A stretch of 64,000 bases of DNA from Endocalyx cinctus. Taxonomy: Eukaryota > Ascomycota > Sordariomycetes > Amphisphaeriales > Apiosporaceae. The stretch covers positions 828,914-892,913 of the forward strand of contig BCKC01000001.1 of the NCBI GenBank assembly GCA_001600455.1, given 5' to 3'. The notes under the pieces are model-generated. The model had not been told where the DNA came from. It ran no database searches and was given only the letters and a program-made list of their open reading frames with translations. Shown here piece by piece: positions 33,534 to 44,648 of the stretch. Positions within the stretch are counted from its first letter, which is position 1. Every line of letters begins with the position of its first letter. A program made the position numbers and the translations under genes.

Positions 33534-35937
33534 AATGCATAATTGATCGTCGGAGGGTTGATTATTGATATTGAAGCATTTATATTCAAGATCGTGTATG
33601 AAAACTTCTATTACTTCTTACGATAGATAAATATTAGTCATGGTCAATTTAGTATAGATTGTTGCTAATGTCTGTTTCAAGCTCCAAGTGGAATATGACT
33701 AACCCATTCATGTTTTATGGCTTCTCACGTTGAACATTACTCCTTACGACTACTACTTGCGCGGGCCTTAGAATAACCGATCATGCCGATATTCTGACAT
33801 AAACAGCCAAGCATATTTGGTTACTTAATCTCTCTGTTGCATGCTATACTGAACAGTCACAGTCCACAATACATTCATTTGGAGACCTTCTAGGTATTAC
33901 GCAGGTCATATAATTATCGCAGAATTGTTTATTTAAAATCAACCACATGAAGCCATAATCATATCCCCTTCGTTTAGAATCCTGACCACGCGTTTCTTCT
34001 CATTACACCCAGCTTTATTATACTCTAGGGTAAAACGACACATCGCGGAATAGGAAGAAGGGAGAAAAAGCAATACACCCTTGTACGAGCCCAAAACGTA
34101 ATGTATATAAGCAGCAGTAGGAATACAGTATTTGAATTACAACTACATTACTTTATTAGAAAAGTTGGGGAAAGAAATGTTTCTGGTTACACAAAGCTAT
34201 CTTCGCAGAACTTAGAGAGGAACATCGAGCTCCTTCCAAAGCTACCTAGTCGAATACAAATAGAAACCTGGTAAATCTATTTACGTTAATTGAAGACATA
34301 TGTAATATAGGGATCTTGTTAATTACTGTACTTTGATATTAATCATATAGGTTAGTTAGAATCAATTCGATCGGCGAAATTATCATTGTATTGAAGAAAT
34401 TAGTGCTAGTTTGGCTAGCCGTGCCCTCCTTATTTTTTTCCCAAAGACCTTCATCTTGAAGCTCAGGTATCACAGCGTCGATGTAAGTGTGAACATGATC
34501 ACCCGTACTTCCGATATTCTTACTCAGTTTGGCACCGTATTGATAATCTTTAACCCAGGCTGCATCCTCAGCTTACGTGGCGCTCGGTACTCATGATGAC
34601 TGGTAACACAATATCACTTCTTCAGGTGCCGCCCAGCCGTGATTATTTCTTAATGAATTTTGCACTTTACCACCTTTAAAACTCCCGAGAACTTTGAAAC
34701 TCCCTTGATAGTGATCATATAGAGTTGCTTCTCTTCCAGACGCGTCAACAGCGTAGAGTTACTAAATAGTGGCCAGGCCTATACAAGTAGCGGAATTATT
34801 ATACGCTGCCATAGCCTCTACGTTTAGAAGTTCATTCAGTTAAAACGTAATCGTAAAGGCTAATTCCGATATCCGAGAGCAGCCTCGTCATAACACCATT
34901 ACCTACGAAAGCGACTGCAGCTTTACATCATCTTACGGTGATTAATTTATCGACGGCATAGTCGACCTATTGAACGCCACTAGGTGGTGTGGTGAGATCC
35001 TGTTTGACTTGTTCGCAGGAATATGCGAGAACTTACGGAAGGATGAGACCACACAAGCATTGTTTACATGGCCACATGTCCCGCAAAACCCGCGTGATAG
35101 CTATGCGGAGGCGGAACAGCGTCGGACAAGCACACACACTTTTAATTTTCGCAACCACTTACAATTTTACCCAACAGTAATCATTTCTTGGTTCGTAAAG
35201 TAATACGTAAATAATAATTTGATAGAATTCCATGAGGGGCAAAACCAGATCCTGTATGGCTGTTTGACTGCGTCGACATATCAAAACTCCACTTCATCGC
35301 AATGTAACTTCGTCATTATTCTTAGTGAATTAAATGCAATCATCAGCCTTTATCATCTTGAACTTTACTGAAAGGAAAAACGAGAGTATGTCAAAATAGA
35401 AAGAACAGAGGCAATAACACTGGTATTTGCGCACGAAAAGAACATTATAATTTATATCCCGGTGCTCTCAAGTAAACTTCCATTAGACGGAGCTAACACC
35501 GGCTCGGGACCTTTGTACTAAAGTTTCTTGGCACGGCGCTGCGACGGGATTTCGGGTCTCGGCAGCCGAAATCCAGCGCAGTTAAACGGTATGCGCATTC
35601 TCCACTCCATCGATAATGAGTCGTGTCACGGAGTCGGCTGGAATCCACTTTTGACCGGAGGCTGTGCATAAATGTTGACAATCCACAAAAGTCATGGCAT
35701 GCGATTAGTGTTGCGATTCATCCACCGCATCATGCGGCATACTCTTGCGTTTTAGTATTTTGTCATTTACTAGCTTGGACTAAGAGTAATTAATTATGCC
35801 TGGAGTACGATTTTCTATAAAATGTGAACTTTTCTCCCCTTCTACAGAGAAAGATAAGACAACTTGAATCAACGATCTATCAAACCACTTCACTTAATTA
35901 CAACACTTGCCACATAATAGTTATCAAATCATAAAAC
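33534..35937. other. intergenic spacer of 2.4 kb
   Basis: No gene is supported. A more GC-rich island at about 35480-35680 includes TTTCGG-N10-CCGAAA around 35547-35568 with an inner CGGCAGCCG, a layout compatible with Zn2Cys6 dimers. It lies some 380 bases before the dioxygenase gene. TATAAAA occurs at about 35816, some 120 bases before that start codon. Confidence 0.4.
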
Positions 35938-37314
35938 ATGGGTTCCTTGTCATCGGATTTTCCATCTTCCTACCCCCCTTTCCAGAGTACGGGGTCTCTG
36001 GAAAAGTTCACCACTACACAAGTGACACCCACCATTGGTACCGAATTTAAGGACGTAGACTTGGCTGAGTGGGTGAAAGCTAAGAATTCCGATGACATCA
36101 TTCGCGATCTATCACTCGTGCGTAAGTGGTTCTACCTATGCTTCTAGTTAATCACCCACACCATCTCCCCTTTCCCTAAAACGATTTTCTTTTTAAACTT
36201 TTACGCGATTTGCTGAACAAACCCTTTTTCGTTAATTTTATGTAGTTGCCGAGAGAGGCGTAGTTTTCTTTCGCAACCAGAACAACGTCGACAATGAGGT
36301 GCAGAAGGATATCTGCCGTCGTTTGAACGAACTATCTGGTGCACCGAAGGAGAACGGTTTCTACCGTCACTCTCAGAAGGCTATGCAAGGTGACGATCCG
36401 GACATGGGAAGAATAGACCCGGAACGCATGTTAAAGATGCATCAGAAGGACCAGGGAGGCTTGCCCGTTCAGAACGTCGCAAAGGCTTGGCACACCGATA
36501 CGAGCTTCGAGCCGATGCCTCCCAGTTATACTTGCATGAGATTGGAAGATGTACCCGCGAGTGGAGGTGGTAAGCACCAACGCCGATAATGTTTTTTTCT
36601 ATGATTTTTCTTTTTAGTATTTAACACTGAGTAGATACGCTCTGGGCATCCGGCTACGAGATCTACGATCGGCTATCCCCACCCTACCAGAAGATGTTTG
36701 AGTCTCTGACCGCCACTCACAAGCACATGCACTACTATGAAGCCGGTAAGGCCGATCCGGACTCGATGGACCACGGCCCCCGTGGAGCCGCTGATAATGT
36801 CGGACTCGAGTTCTCTACCTCGCACCCGGTTGTACGCACGCACCCCCTAACGGGCTGGAAGAGTTTCTTCGCCTGGGGTATCATCTGTCTTTCAATCGAT
36901 GGTGTGACCGATGTCGAGAGTCAAGAAATCTTCAAGAAGATCGAACGACTGGTCTTGGAAAATTGGGACGTCCAGGCCAGGTTCCGCTGGGAGGGGCCAG
37001 GCGATTTTGGTACGTAATAAGAAATTTTATCTCTCGCATGCCGCCGCTACTATTCCTTTATCGTCCAAAGAAAATTATCGGTGGAAGGAATCTTGTCATA
37101 GTTTCTACGCATTGCCTTTTCTAACTAAGTTATGTGAAACATAGCTATCTGGGATAACCGATGCACGTTCCACGCTGCCACCATGGATCATTTCCCAGTT
37201 GGTCGTAGGTATGGATGGCGTTGCATGACTATGGGCGAAGCACCGTTCCTCGATCCGAAGAGCAAGAGCCGAAAACAAGCCACAGGTGGATGGCCATACA
37301 AGGCTAAGAATTAA
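35938..37314 (+). CDS. TauD/TfdA-type Fe(II)/2-oxoglutarate dioxygenase
   Basis: Oxidises a small substrate, often a sulfonate or aryloxyacid, using 2-oxoglutarate and oxygen. Four exons with introns 36122-36245, 36570-36634 and 37010-37144. The spliced protein has ERGVVFFRNQNN, the iron-binding HxD in AKAWHTDTSFEPMPPSY, DVPASGGDTLWASGYEIYD (standard TauD block), HPVVRTHPLTGWKSFF with the 2-oxoglutarate region, and the distal His plus Arg in IWDNRCTFHAATMDHFPVGR. The roughly 380-residue protein is of normal fungal length, cytosolic and intact. It follows the PrpD-family gene and precedes the MDR reductase on the same strand. A role in sulfonate use or in a metabolite pathway cannot be separated. 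Confidence 0.88.
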
Positions 37315-38450
37315 GACCTCAAGGGCACACTTGTATACTCATTTGAGAAAGTCTTCGAGAATATTCTTGTTGACTTGGAGGCGAGTTATTGGACTGGCGG
37401 GATATATAGAAAATTCTTTCACTTAAAATATAGTCAACATACACTCATCGACCATACATGCCCCTTCCCGAGCATACATTCATTCATAATATAAGTTGTA
37501 TCTGTAGGCGGACGGTTTCTTCGACTATAATATCGATTGAGATATGAGAGATCACACCTCTGACATATATGGAAATACCCAGCTTTCCATATCACTTCTA
37601 TTTCATCAATATCTAACTGTCAAACCTAGATATTGCCCTTGACAATTCCCTTGGTCGGGAATGGCTCTCAGCTGTTGCCGCTTTAACCCGAGTCCGACCG
37701 AGCTGATCTGAGCTTGATCGATTACAGAAATATAGGCGAGTAGTTCTATAACAAGTCGAAAGTAACTTTGTTTGAATTGATTCGGAAATAATACTCGTTT
37801 CACTAAAACGGTTAGAACTTTGAACTGCATTAATGAAACGTGTATTGAACCAGTTGCTCTACCGCCATTGACATCCATCAGGTTATGAAAAACCCCTGTC
37901 AACTCCAAACTCGTAGTTCACGTTCAGTTACTTTGAGTGGTACAAAGAAGCGAAGTCTTTCTTCAACGATAGTTCTATGCATAACGTATAGTGATGGATA
38001 TTATTCGGAAAGGACGGTCAGACAAGCTCTTGGCTTAGAAATGTTATGTTTTGGGCGTTACATTAACAGGGTTTTGCTAGGTGGGGCAGCCACGGTGTAT
38101 ACACTGATTACTTAAGTACTTTGCAAGTATTGGGGAAAAGATCACATTTAACAATCATTACTTGAATAAGTTAGATGTACTCTGTACATTCCCAGCAAGT
38201 CAAAATTGTGTTATAATCAAGTAACTTCGACATGCAGGAATATAACGTAATTTATGCACTTACCATGTAATAATGGCAACCAACTTGCAGCAGAACTTGG
38301 ATATTTGCCCATCACCGTTGTTTAATTCTTCCCGTTCTCATTTTCTTCACCGAGAAACATTTTGGAGACAAGGTACATGGCCCCCATGGGAATAGTCGAT
38401 TTAAACGTGCCCGCACAGTCATCTAGCTCCCCTTAATTACTTAGCAGAAT
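37315..38450. other. intergenic spacer
   Basis: AT-rich, no gene supported. Short frames at 37606-38115 on both strands overlap and have no motif. It contains the 3' flank of the dioxygenase and the promoter of the reductase. Confidence 0.4.
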
Positions 38451-39572
38451 ATGTCTCAGAACAAGACACTTATCTACAAGCGTTATACGCCACGCGCGCT
38501 CGTGCCCGGCGAGCACTTGGCCGTAGAACCCCGCCCGTTCGAGATCAACTCCGAGCCAACACCTGGGGGAATCACTGTTAAGAATGTTTACCTATCTTTT
38601 GACCCGTATCAACGAGGACAGGTCCGGCTGCCGAGTGATACGGGAACGTACTCGATTCCCTGGGTCGAGGGCGAACCCGCAGTAGTCAACGCAGTCTCGA
38701 CCGTGCTCAAGTCGTCCAACGAGCGGTTTCGACCGGGTGATCTGATTCTCGGGTTCTCGGCGGCAGGCGAGTACGCCGTCCTACCGCCTCCTATGGTCGC
38801 CACGTCGCAAGTTCTGCCGTCGGACGGGAGCGTGGGCATCTCGCCCGAAAGCCTCCTCAGCGTCCTCGGTATCCCCGGTCTCTCGTCTTACGTCAGCTTC
38901 TTCGAGTACGTCCCGGAGCCGCGCGCGGGAAAGACTATGCTGGTCTCGGCCGCGAGCGGCGCCGTGGGTCAGATCGTCGGGCAGATCGCCAAGATGCACG
39001 GCATGCGCGTCATCGGAAGTACGGGAAGCGCCGAAAAGGTAGCCTTTGTCGTGGACGAGATCGGGTACGACGCCGCGTGGAATTACAAAACGGAGAGGAC
39101 GGAGGATGCACTCGATAGGCTCGTACCAGAGGGAATCGATATTTACTACGACAATGTGGGCGGCGAGCAGCTTGAGACTACCTTAGGCAAGATGAACGAC
39201 TACGGGAGAATAGGTGAGTGACTATGTTAAGGAGCCATGCTGCCACGATGCAACATAAGAAGCTGAACAGTGCGTCTAGTAATGAGTGGAATGGTATCTC
39301 AATATAATTATCCCGTCGAAGAAAAATACGGGGTCAGGACTCTGATGAACATTGTCTATAAGCGCCTTACGGTTAATGGCTTCATATGCTCCGACGCGAC
39401 ACTTCTCGCGAAGTATCCTAACTTTGCGACTGATATGATCACCTGGGTGAGAGAAGGCAAGATTAAGACAAAGGAGGAAGTCGTGGTAGGCATAGAAAAT
39501 GCAGCTTCGGTGTGGGCCAGAATGTTGAATGGGGATAAATTCGGCAAGCTCGTGTTGAAGATTGAAAAGTAG
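38451..39572 (+). CDS. NADP-dependent MDR oxidoreductase (leukotriene B4 12-hydroxydehydrogenase / alkenal reductase type)
   Basis: Reduces an enone or related double bond with NADPH. Two exons joined over the intron 39214-39270 give about 354 residues. The N-terminal part shows YLSFDPYQRGQ (typical of this zinc-free subfamily), then GIPGLSSYVSFFEY, the nucleotide loop SAASGAVGQIVGQIAKMHG, VIGSTGSAEKVAFV, GIDIYYDNVGGEQLETTL, and after splicing GRIVRLVMSGMVSQYN. No zinc ligands are visible, as expected. The second exon ends LNGDKFGKLVLKIEK, the usual C-terminus. The gene is intact. Same-strand neighbour of the dioxygenase. The substrate is not predictable. Confidence 0.88.
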
Positions 39573-39782
39573 CCGTAGATAACTAAACAATCAGAAGGAA
39601 AATTCTAAATATTAATATTAAGTTTCTCGTCTTAAGCATTGAGGGGATAATACCTGAGTCTCTCAGGTCGTTCATTTCTAGTCCCAGCCACAAGTATCAA
39701 AAGCGTACTGTGAGAAAATGGGGTTACGTTGGAGTGTAGTATCACGCAGTTACATAGCCAGAGCTTAGACGGAGTGCAGCAG

Positions 39783-40011
39783 TGTAAATCTAAGAGCCTA
39801 GTAAATAACCTTATTGATTCTTGACCCTCCTATCTTTCTCTCTCGAGGGGCGTGTTGCGCAAAAGGAGATCTCCCCGCTTGTCTTGCGGGCTAAGTCCAT
39901 ATATACGTTTAACAGGGCGGAAGCCTCTCCTTATATAGGGTTACTCGGAGGGTAGCCGTAGCCACGCTTCTAACTAAGTGCCCAACTTGATATCCCTGAC
40001 ACTTACACTGA
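39783..40011 (-). mobile_element. probable solo LTR of a second family
   Basis: Read on the minus strand this begins TGTCAGGGATATCAAGTTGG, has a promoter-like CCTATATAAGGAG about 65 bases in, a CAATAAGG poly-A-signal-like word, and ends GATTTACA. It thus has the TGT...ACA ends of LTRs. The 5-base flanks (AGCAG and CTTAC) do not match, so no target duplication supports it. No second copy lies in the window. Confidence 0.45.
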
Positions 40012-40479
40012 GCTTTCCGCTGAGCTCGAGATTTAGGCTTTTCTGTGGGCCAGTACATCTAATTACCTCCTATGTTTCCTATAACTGGAGTAATGGTATT
40101 ATTGGTTAGAATATTTATAAATCTAACCCGAACCTCAAAGAGGGGTCAAGGTTTTTCGGGACGGTAGAGTAAACACATTTTCTTCGATAGGGACATTCGA
40201 TTTAGTTTGCGAGTCATATGATAAGGATCGGGATAAATCATGGGTAAACCTAAACCAGCAACCATATGGAGAGGCGTGAAATCTGGTCTACTAAGGAGGG
40301 AGGTAATCGTAGCAAGAGTGATATTGTCGGATTTCCCGAAGCCGGTTGGATTTTTCATAAATTATGCAATCAAACATTCGTCTAATTTAAGATAATGTTG
40401 CATAAGTTTCCTTTCCCACTTCTTAGCATATATCAAAGGTTGGGTTACTAGTCCAAGTATTTTCTCTAGGATGTAATTA
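40012..40479. other. intergenic spacer
   Basis: AT-rich, 3' flank of the HET gene at 40480-42474. A 70-codon minus-strand frame at 40146-40358 has no motif. Confidence 0.4.
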
Positions 40480-42474
40480 TTAAGGATAAATATGTCCCAA
40501 AACTGACGGCCACGGGAATACTACTTCTTCTTGCCGACATTTCACGAAAAAGCACATCCCAAGCAACCAGCGCTTAGTGTACAGATGCGGCACGCAATCC
40601 TTCGTTCTCGTCGTATCCCGCAAGCTCACCTCGAGGGAAACGTGACGGTGTATGTCCTTTGCATCATGTCCAACCCAGCCAGACTTCTTGGGCTGGATCG
40701 AGGTAAATACGAACGAGGGCCTCTCGTCAGGATCCCCGAGACAGGCACCCTCCCAAACGAAGATGGCCGTGCCAGACCTTCCCACCTGGTCCCAAATGCT
40801 TCCCAGCCTTAGGGGTTTCCCTTCCCGGACTGCCTTAGCCACCTCCGCTGCCATCATGAGCATATAATTCTCTCCGATGCCGTAAGGATCATTTCCCACG
40901 GAGTCCTGGCACAGATAGTTATCAATCCGTCCCGCGAGTTCGTATTCGGAGAGCGATCTGAGCTCGCAAGAAAGGAGACGGAGGTACCGATGCTCTATCA
41001 GGTATAACTGATTACCTCCTGATATTTCTACCCAAGGCAATTGGCTATTAAAACTGGCCGTCCGGATAACTCGGCCAAGTCTCCATAGATGTCCCTTGGT
41101 TTGGATTCCGATCGCAGTAAGTCTTGGATTCGTAAACCTGCAGCCTTTATTAAAGGCTAGGGTACGATCATCTTCAGGAGGGTAAATCTTATCGAAGCAA
41201 TACCTCTTTAAGAACTGCGAAACAGACATGTGAGCCGCAGCAGCTTCCATTCGTCCGTTATGAAGAATTTCTCCGTTCAGAAGGCACATGGCGAGCATCG
41301 ACAAACTGAGACTCTGGTTTCCTTGTTGTAAGCTTTGCACATCCAGGCGAGACGCATAGTTACAACAGTTGGCAACGATAGAGAGCCGATCCCATGGATC
41401 TCCAACGTCTCTTGCTTCGATATCAGAGATAATAGCCGGGGATAAGGACTCCGACCCCTGGATAAGAATTGTGTACCTTCCAGTCGTACTCAATACATGC
41501 TTGATTATGTTCTTTTCTTCTAGTGTTAACTGTTTGGTGGATTGGAATGCTCTGCAGAGTCGAGTCGCCTCGCGAGAGAAGCCTACCGATTGGATACAGA
41601 GCTCTCCCGGAACATTACCGAAAAAATCGTACCTGTGCTCTTGTGGTTCCCAGGAACGCGGGTACGAGATAAGAAGAGTCATGTTTTCTCCCGCTTTGTA
41701 GTTCTCCTGGTATGTCCAAGCCCGCTTCCACCAGAGGTCGCTTGTGATGTCGAATAGTAAATTCAGGGCCTGCCTTGCATGCTGTCGACTCTTCCTCTTT
41801 GAAAGATTGAAAGCGCCCGTTCTGTTATCCTGGTCCACAAACTCTCCTGTGAGGATTGTGTACAAGAGGGCTAATTCACTTGGTGATTGTATTGGCCTGC
41901 CTAACAACGCGACGGGATGTTTGCTGAGTTTATAGACCCAGTCCATAGATTGGAGGCCCGCTGTCTTTTGCTTACACGCCCAACAGTCGCATGTAGGGTC
42001 GTTGTGAGTTTGCTGCGGGATGCTGTGTCGATCGATCCATAAAAGTTGCAGGTCATTGTAGCACATATAGTTCGTAATGCGGCGATAAATGCAGTTCCGA
42101 ACTGGCGACTCGAAGATATCGTCTTTAGGCCTGTTCTCGACAAAATAATGACCGCTCTCAGTACTTTCATAGTCTGACGGGGCCCAGGTATACGATAAAG
42201 CGACGTAATTTCGATCGAACGCATTAATCCAACACCGGCGCAACGTGGTTCCTTGAAGATCTCGAGGACCTACGTAGAAACATTCCAGCTTCTTGAGAAA
42301 GCTGGAAAGAAACTCGCTGTTTTGTATTGTGTTTTGCTGGATATTAAGGATCAGCGAGACTATTGACTGCTGATAATGTTTGGCAATCTGGGCAAGTGCA
42401 AGTTTTGAGTCATCCATGTTTTCAGTCGTTGTAATGATATTGGACGGATGGGAATTTAGTCCTTGGAGAGGCAT
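40480..42474 (-). CDS. HET-domain (heterokaryon incompatibility) protein
   Basis: Single exon, 664 residues, start MPLQGLNSHPSN. The HET domain occupies roughly residues 75-290: NAFDRNYVALSYTWAPSDYE, a long insertion, LQLLWIDRHSIPQQ (the usual WIDxxxIxQ with His for Leu-Cys), MDWVYKLSKHPVALLGRPI and WWKRAWTYQENYKAGENMTLL, matching the RAWTLQE block. The C-terminal half contains FNKGCRFTNPRLTAIGIQTK and KGHLWRLGRVI, often seen in HET proteins of this layout. It is intact. The start could also be the internal Met at residue 20. It is the second HET gene of the window and is not closely similar to the one at 22 kb. Confidence 0.85.
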   Translation of the reverse strand: MPLQGLNSHPSNIITTTENMDDSKLALAQIAKHYQQSIVSLILNIQQNTIQNSEFLSSFLKKLECFYVGPRDLQGTTLRRCWINAFDRNYVALSYTWAPSDYESTESGHYFVENRPKDDIFESPVRNCIYRRITNYMCYNDLQLLWIDRHSIPQQTHNDPTCDCWACKQKTAGLQSMDWVYKLSKHPVALLGRPIQSPSELALLYTILTGEFVDQDNRTGAFNLSKRKSRQHARQALNLLFDITSDLWWKRAWTYQENYKAGENMTLLISYPRSWEPQEHRYDFFGNVPGELCIQSVGFSREATRLCRAFQSTKQLTLEEKNIIKHVLSTTGRYTILIQGSESLSPAIISDIEARDVGDPWDRLSIVANCCNYASRLDVQSLQQGNQSLSLSMLAMCLLNGEILHNGRMEAAAAHMSVSQFLKRYCFDKIYPPEDDRTLAFNKGCRFTNPRLTAIGIQTKGHLWRLGRVIRTASFNSQLPWVEISGGNQLYLIEHRYLRLLSCELRSLSEYELAGRIDNYLCQDSVGNDPYGIGENYMLMMAAEVAKAVREGKPLRLGSIWDQVGRSGTAIFVWEGACLGDPDERPSFVFTSIQPKKSGWVGHDAKDIHRHVSLEVSLRDTTRTKDCVPHLYTKRWLLGMCFFVKCRQEEVVFPWPSVLGHIYP

Positions 42475-42995
42475 AGATTGATAAGGGCTGCCCGAGAACT
42501 GCTATTTTACCAGTACGTCGCTGTCGCTCGCGACGTGCCAGGTGTTATCTTACGTCCGATGTATTAGGCAAGTCACTTTTGGACGTGCATCGTGCTTTTA
42601 TTGGTGAGTCGATATAGTTAGATCTCGTTTTAAAAGCCACGGGCCTTTTGCCAACTTTTCGTTATCATGCTACTAAAACATAATATAAAATAACATCAAC
42701 GTGCTAATTATTTATGTTGATTATCCGTAATAAAATCTGGCGCCAATATTTTCCTCTTATAAAAGCGGCCTTCGTACTTCACTTCAGGTCGGTCTATCGG
42801 TGTTATGTAAAAGTAAACCGGCTTGCCTCCTTCAGCTCTTACCCCTCTTTTGCCGATTTAAGTAGCCCGTCAGCCCGATGCTAATCATCTTAACCCATAA
42901 TTTTTGCGGGTGCCAGAGTTTATGCGCCCCCTCAGTGAGGAACGAACGAAATAGAGGGAGGCCGCTTTTAAGCTTGAGCCCCCTAGTATTTAATC

Positions 42996-43141
42996 ACGGG
43001 AGGTGAGCTTGCAGCCCACAGAACGTCCCGAGTTTACAATTTTGACTGTGTTACACGGAAAAGATAAGATAAGAAAACGACAGGGGCTTTTAAAGATGGT
43101 TCCGTAGAGGCGTGTAGAAGACCCTTCGTAAACTCAGGCAT
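42996..43141 (+). repeat. dispersed repeat, copy 1 (direct partner at 58718-58856)
   Basis: It starts ACGGGAGGTGAGCTTGCAGC and ends CTTCGTAAACTCAGGCAT. The partner 15.7 kb away is nearly identical, with most differences C-to-T or G-to-A plus a small indel in an AAGATAAGATAAG tract. Similarity stops sharply at both ends. An inner CCTGAGTTTAC (here CCCGAGTTTAC) is inverted at the end as GTAAACTCAGG, so it may be a small non-autonomous element. Confidence 0.75.
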
Positions 43142-43623
43142 AACTCCCAATGTAGCAACGCATAGCTAAATGTGGGAGCTCGAACTAATCCCCACCCCAG
43201 TCAGGTAGTTATGACTGCCTACATACTTATATTTCTGAATAATATGCTTTGTCCGTTTGTGATATTGGGTTTGACGTATTGTTGTGGTGATACAAGCTCC
43301 CTATTGGAGGCGACTATCTGTCTAACCTTGGTCACTCATCAGTGTCACCTTAAAAGGTTTCAGAGTATCCTCCTCACTCAAATATCTCTTACCCTCTTCA
43401 AGCGTCTCCTCCGTCAACATTTCTAGACAATTAAATCCGCGATACGAAATATACCTAAAGCCAGACTATCAGTCCCACATTTCTTGTGAGCTTGCGCCTT
43501 TGTCCCGATCAACAACAATCAAAACCCAAAAGCCTAGCAAGTCCTATATGTTAGGAAGACCGATGGATCTTGTTAGTAAGCCTCCTACTTCCTCATCCGA
43601 AAGATACGCATCACAACAGTTTC

Positions 43624-43886
43624 TGTCAGATTGTTAGAGCTTATGGAGGGTATTTGAGAGCTTGGTAATCATATTATGTAAATATCTCATTGGATTAGGG
43701 CTTAAGGAACTATCTATTTCTATGAATCGAACGGGAGCTCAACACCTTATTTATAATGCTTCCTGAGATGGTACTACGTAATTCAGGGGTTGGTCAATAA
43801 CTTAAACCGGGTTCATGAGCTTGATTCCACCCCGTAATATAACGTCTCCGAAACCAGGTCCCATTCAGTCCCACTTCTCCGTCACA
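43624..43886 (-). mobile_element. solo LTR (copy A), inverted relative to copy B
   Basis: On the minus strand it runs from TGTGACGGAGAAGTGGGACT to CTCTAACAATCTGACA, 263 bases, exactly the length of copy B at 54499-54761 and alike at all but about 18 positions by eye. Inside is a promoter-like CATTATAAATAAGG. The flanks (GTTTC and GTAGG) are not a good target duplication, so one side may have been rearranged. Confidence 0.75.
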
Positions 43887-44648
43887 GTAGGGTAGTGTAA
43901 TTATCACACCAACAATATAACTCCTGGAAGAGGTGTACTGCAGGGGTGTACTGTAGGTGGTAACCCAACTGCAGCTGTGCCATAATTTGATTCCGATGGA
44001 TACGGCATAATCAAGATCTAACGGCCACAATGCAATAACCAAAGCAGGCAAGTCGTCATACGCGCGCAATTGCAACCCAAATCATGCATATTTGATATGG
44101 CGGTCAAGATAACATTTTATTTTCAGCCTCATGGGGGTTGGCATCTAATAAGAGCTTACTGAGATGTTATATTTGCATATGTACGGAAACCAACAGCACA
44201 TGCGATGTTTTAGGCAAATGTGGTTAGGCTTTTCTTAGCACCTGTCGGCATGTTCGTCTTTAGTACCCCGAACCTGCTGTTAGTTACTGTACTCTGTGGT
44301 ACTCGCGTATCAAGGTAGGTAAAGGTATACTTTAATCCCACCCCTACTCATTCCACATTCCCATGGCGTGTGGCGTGCATGACTTGTTGGCTGCAGCAAT
44401 ACCAACATACTGGAAGTTTGCTTAAGAGTGTCTGAAGTGTATTAGATGCAAGACCTCGGTACTGCGATATGCAAGCTTTCTGAACTCCTTTCGACTCTCC
44501 TCTCCTTTGGACTAGGGTTTGGGGGAAGGGTGAGGGGAGAGGTTCAGATCGGGACGTTCAACATCGTCAATTCAGAGAAAGTAAGCTGTGAAATTCCTGC
44601 TTCAAGTTCCAGTCCCCCAATTATTTTGTAGCTTGTTATAACGTCAAA

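Larger units (their letters stand above)
42475..44648. other. transposon-littered spacer left of the tailoring cluster
   Basis: No gene is supported. It contains one copy of the ~140 bp repeat (42996-43141) and the minus-strand solo LTR (43624-43886), both listed separately. Open frames at 43172-43426 and 44446-44631 have no motif. Confidence 0.5.
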
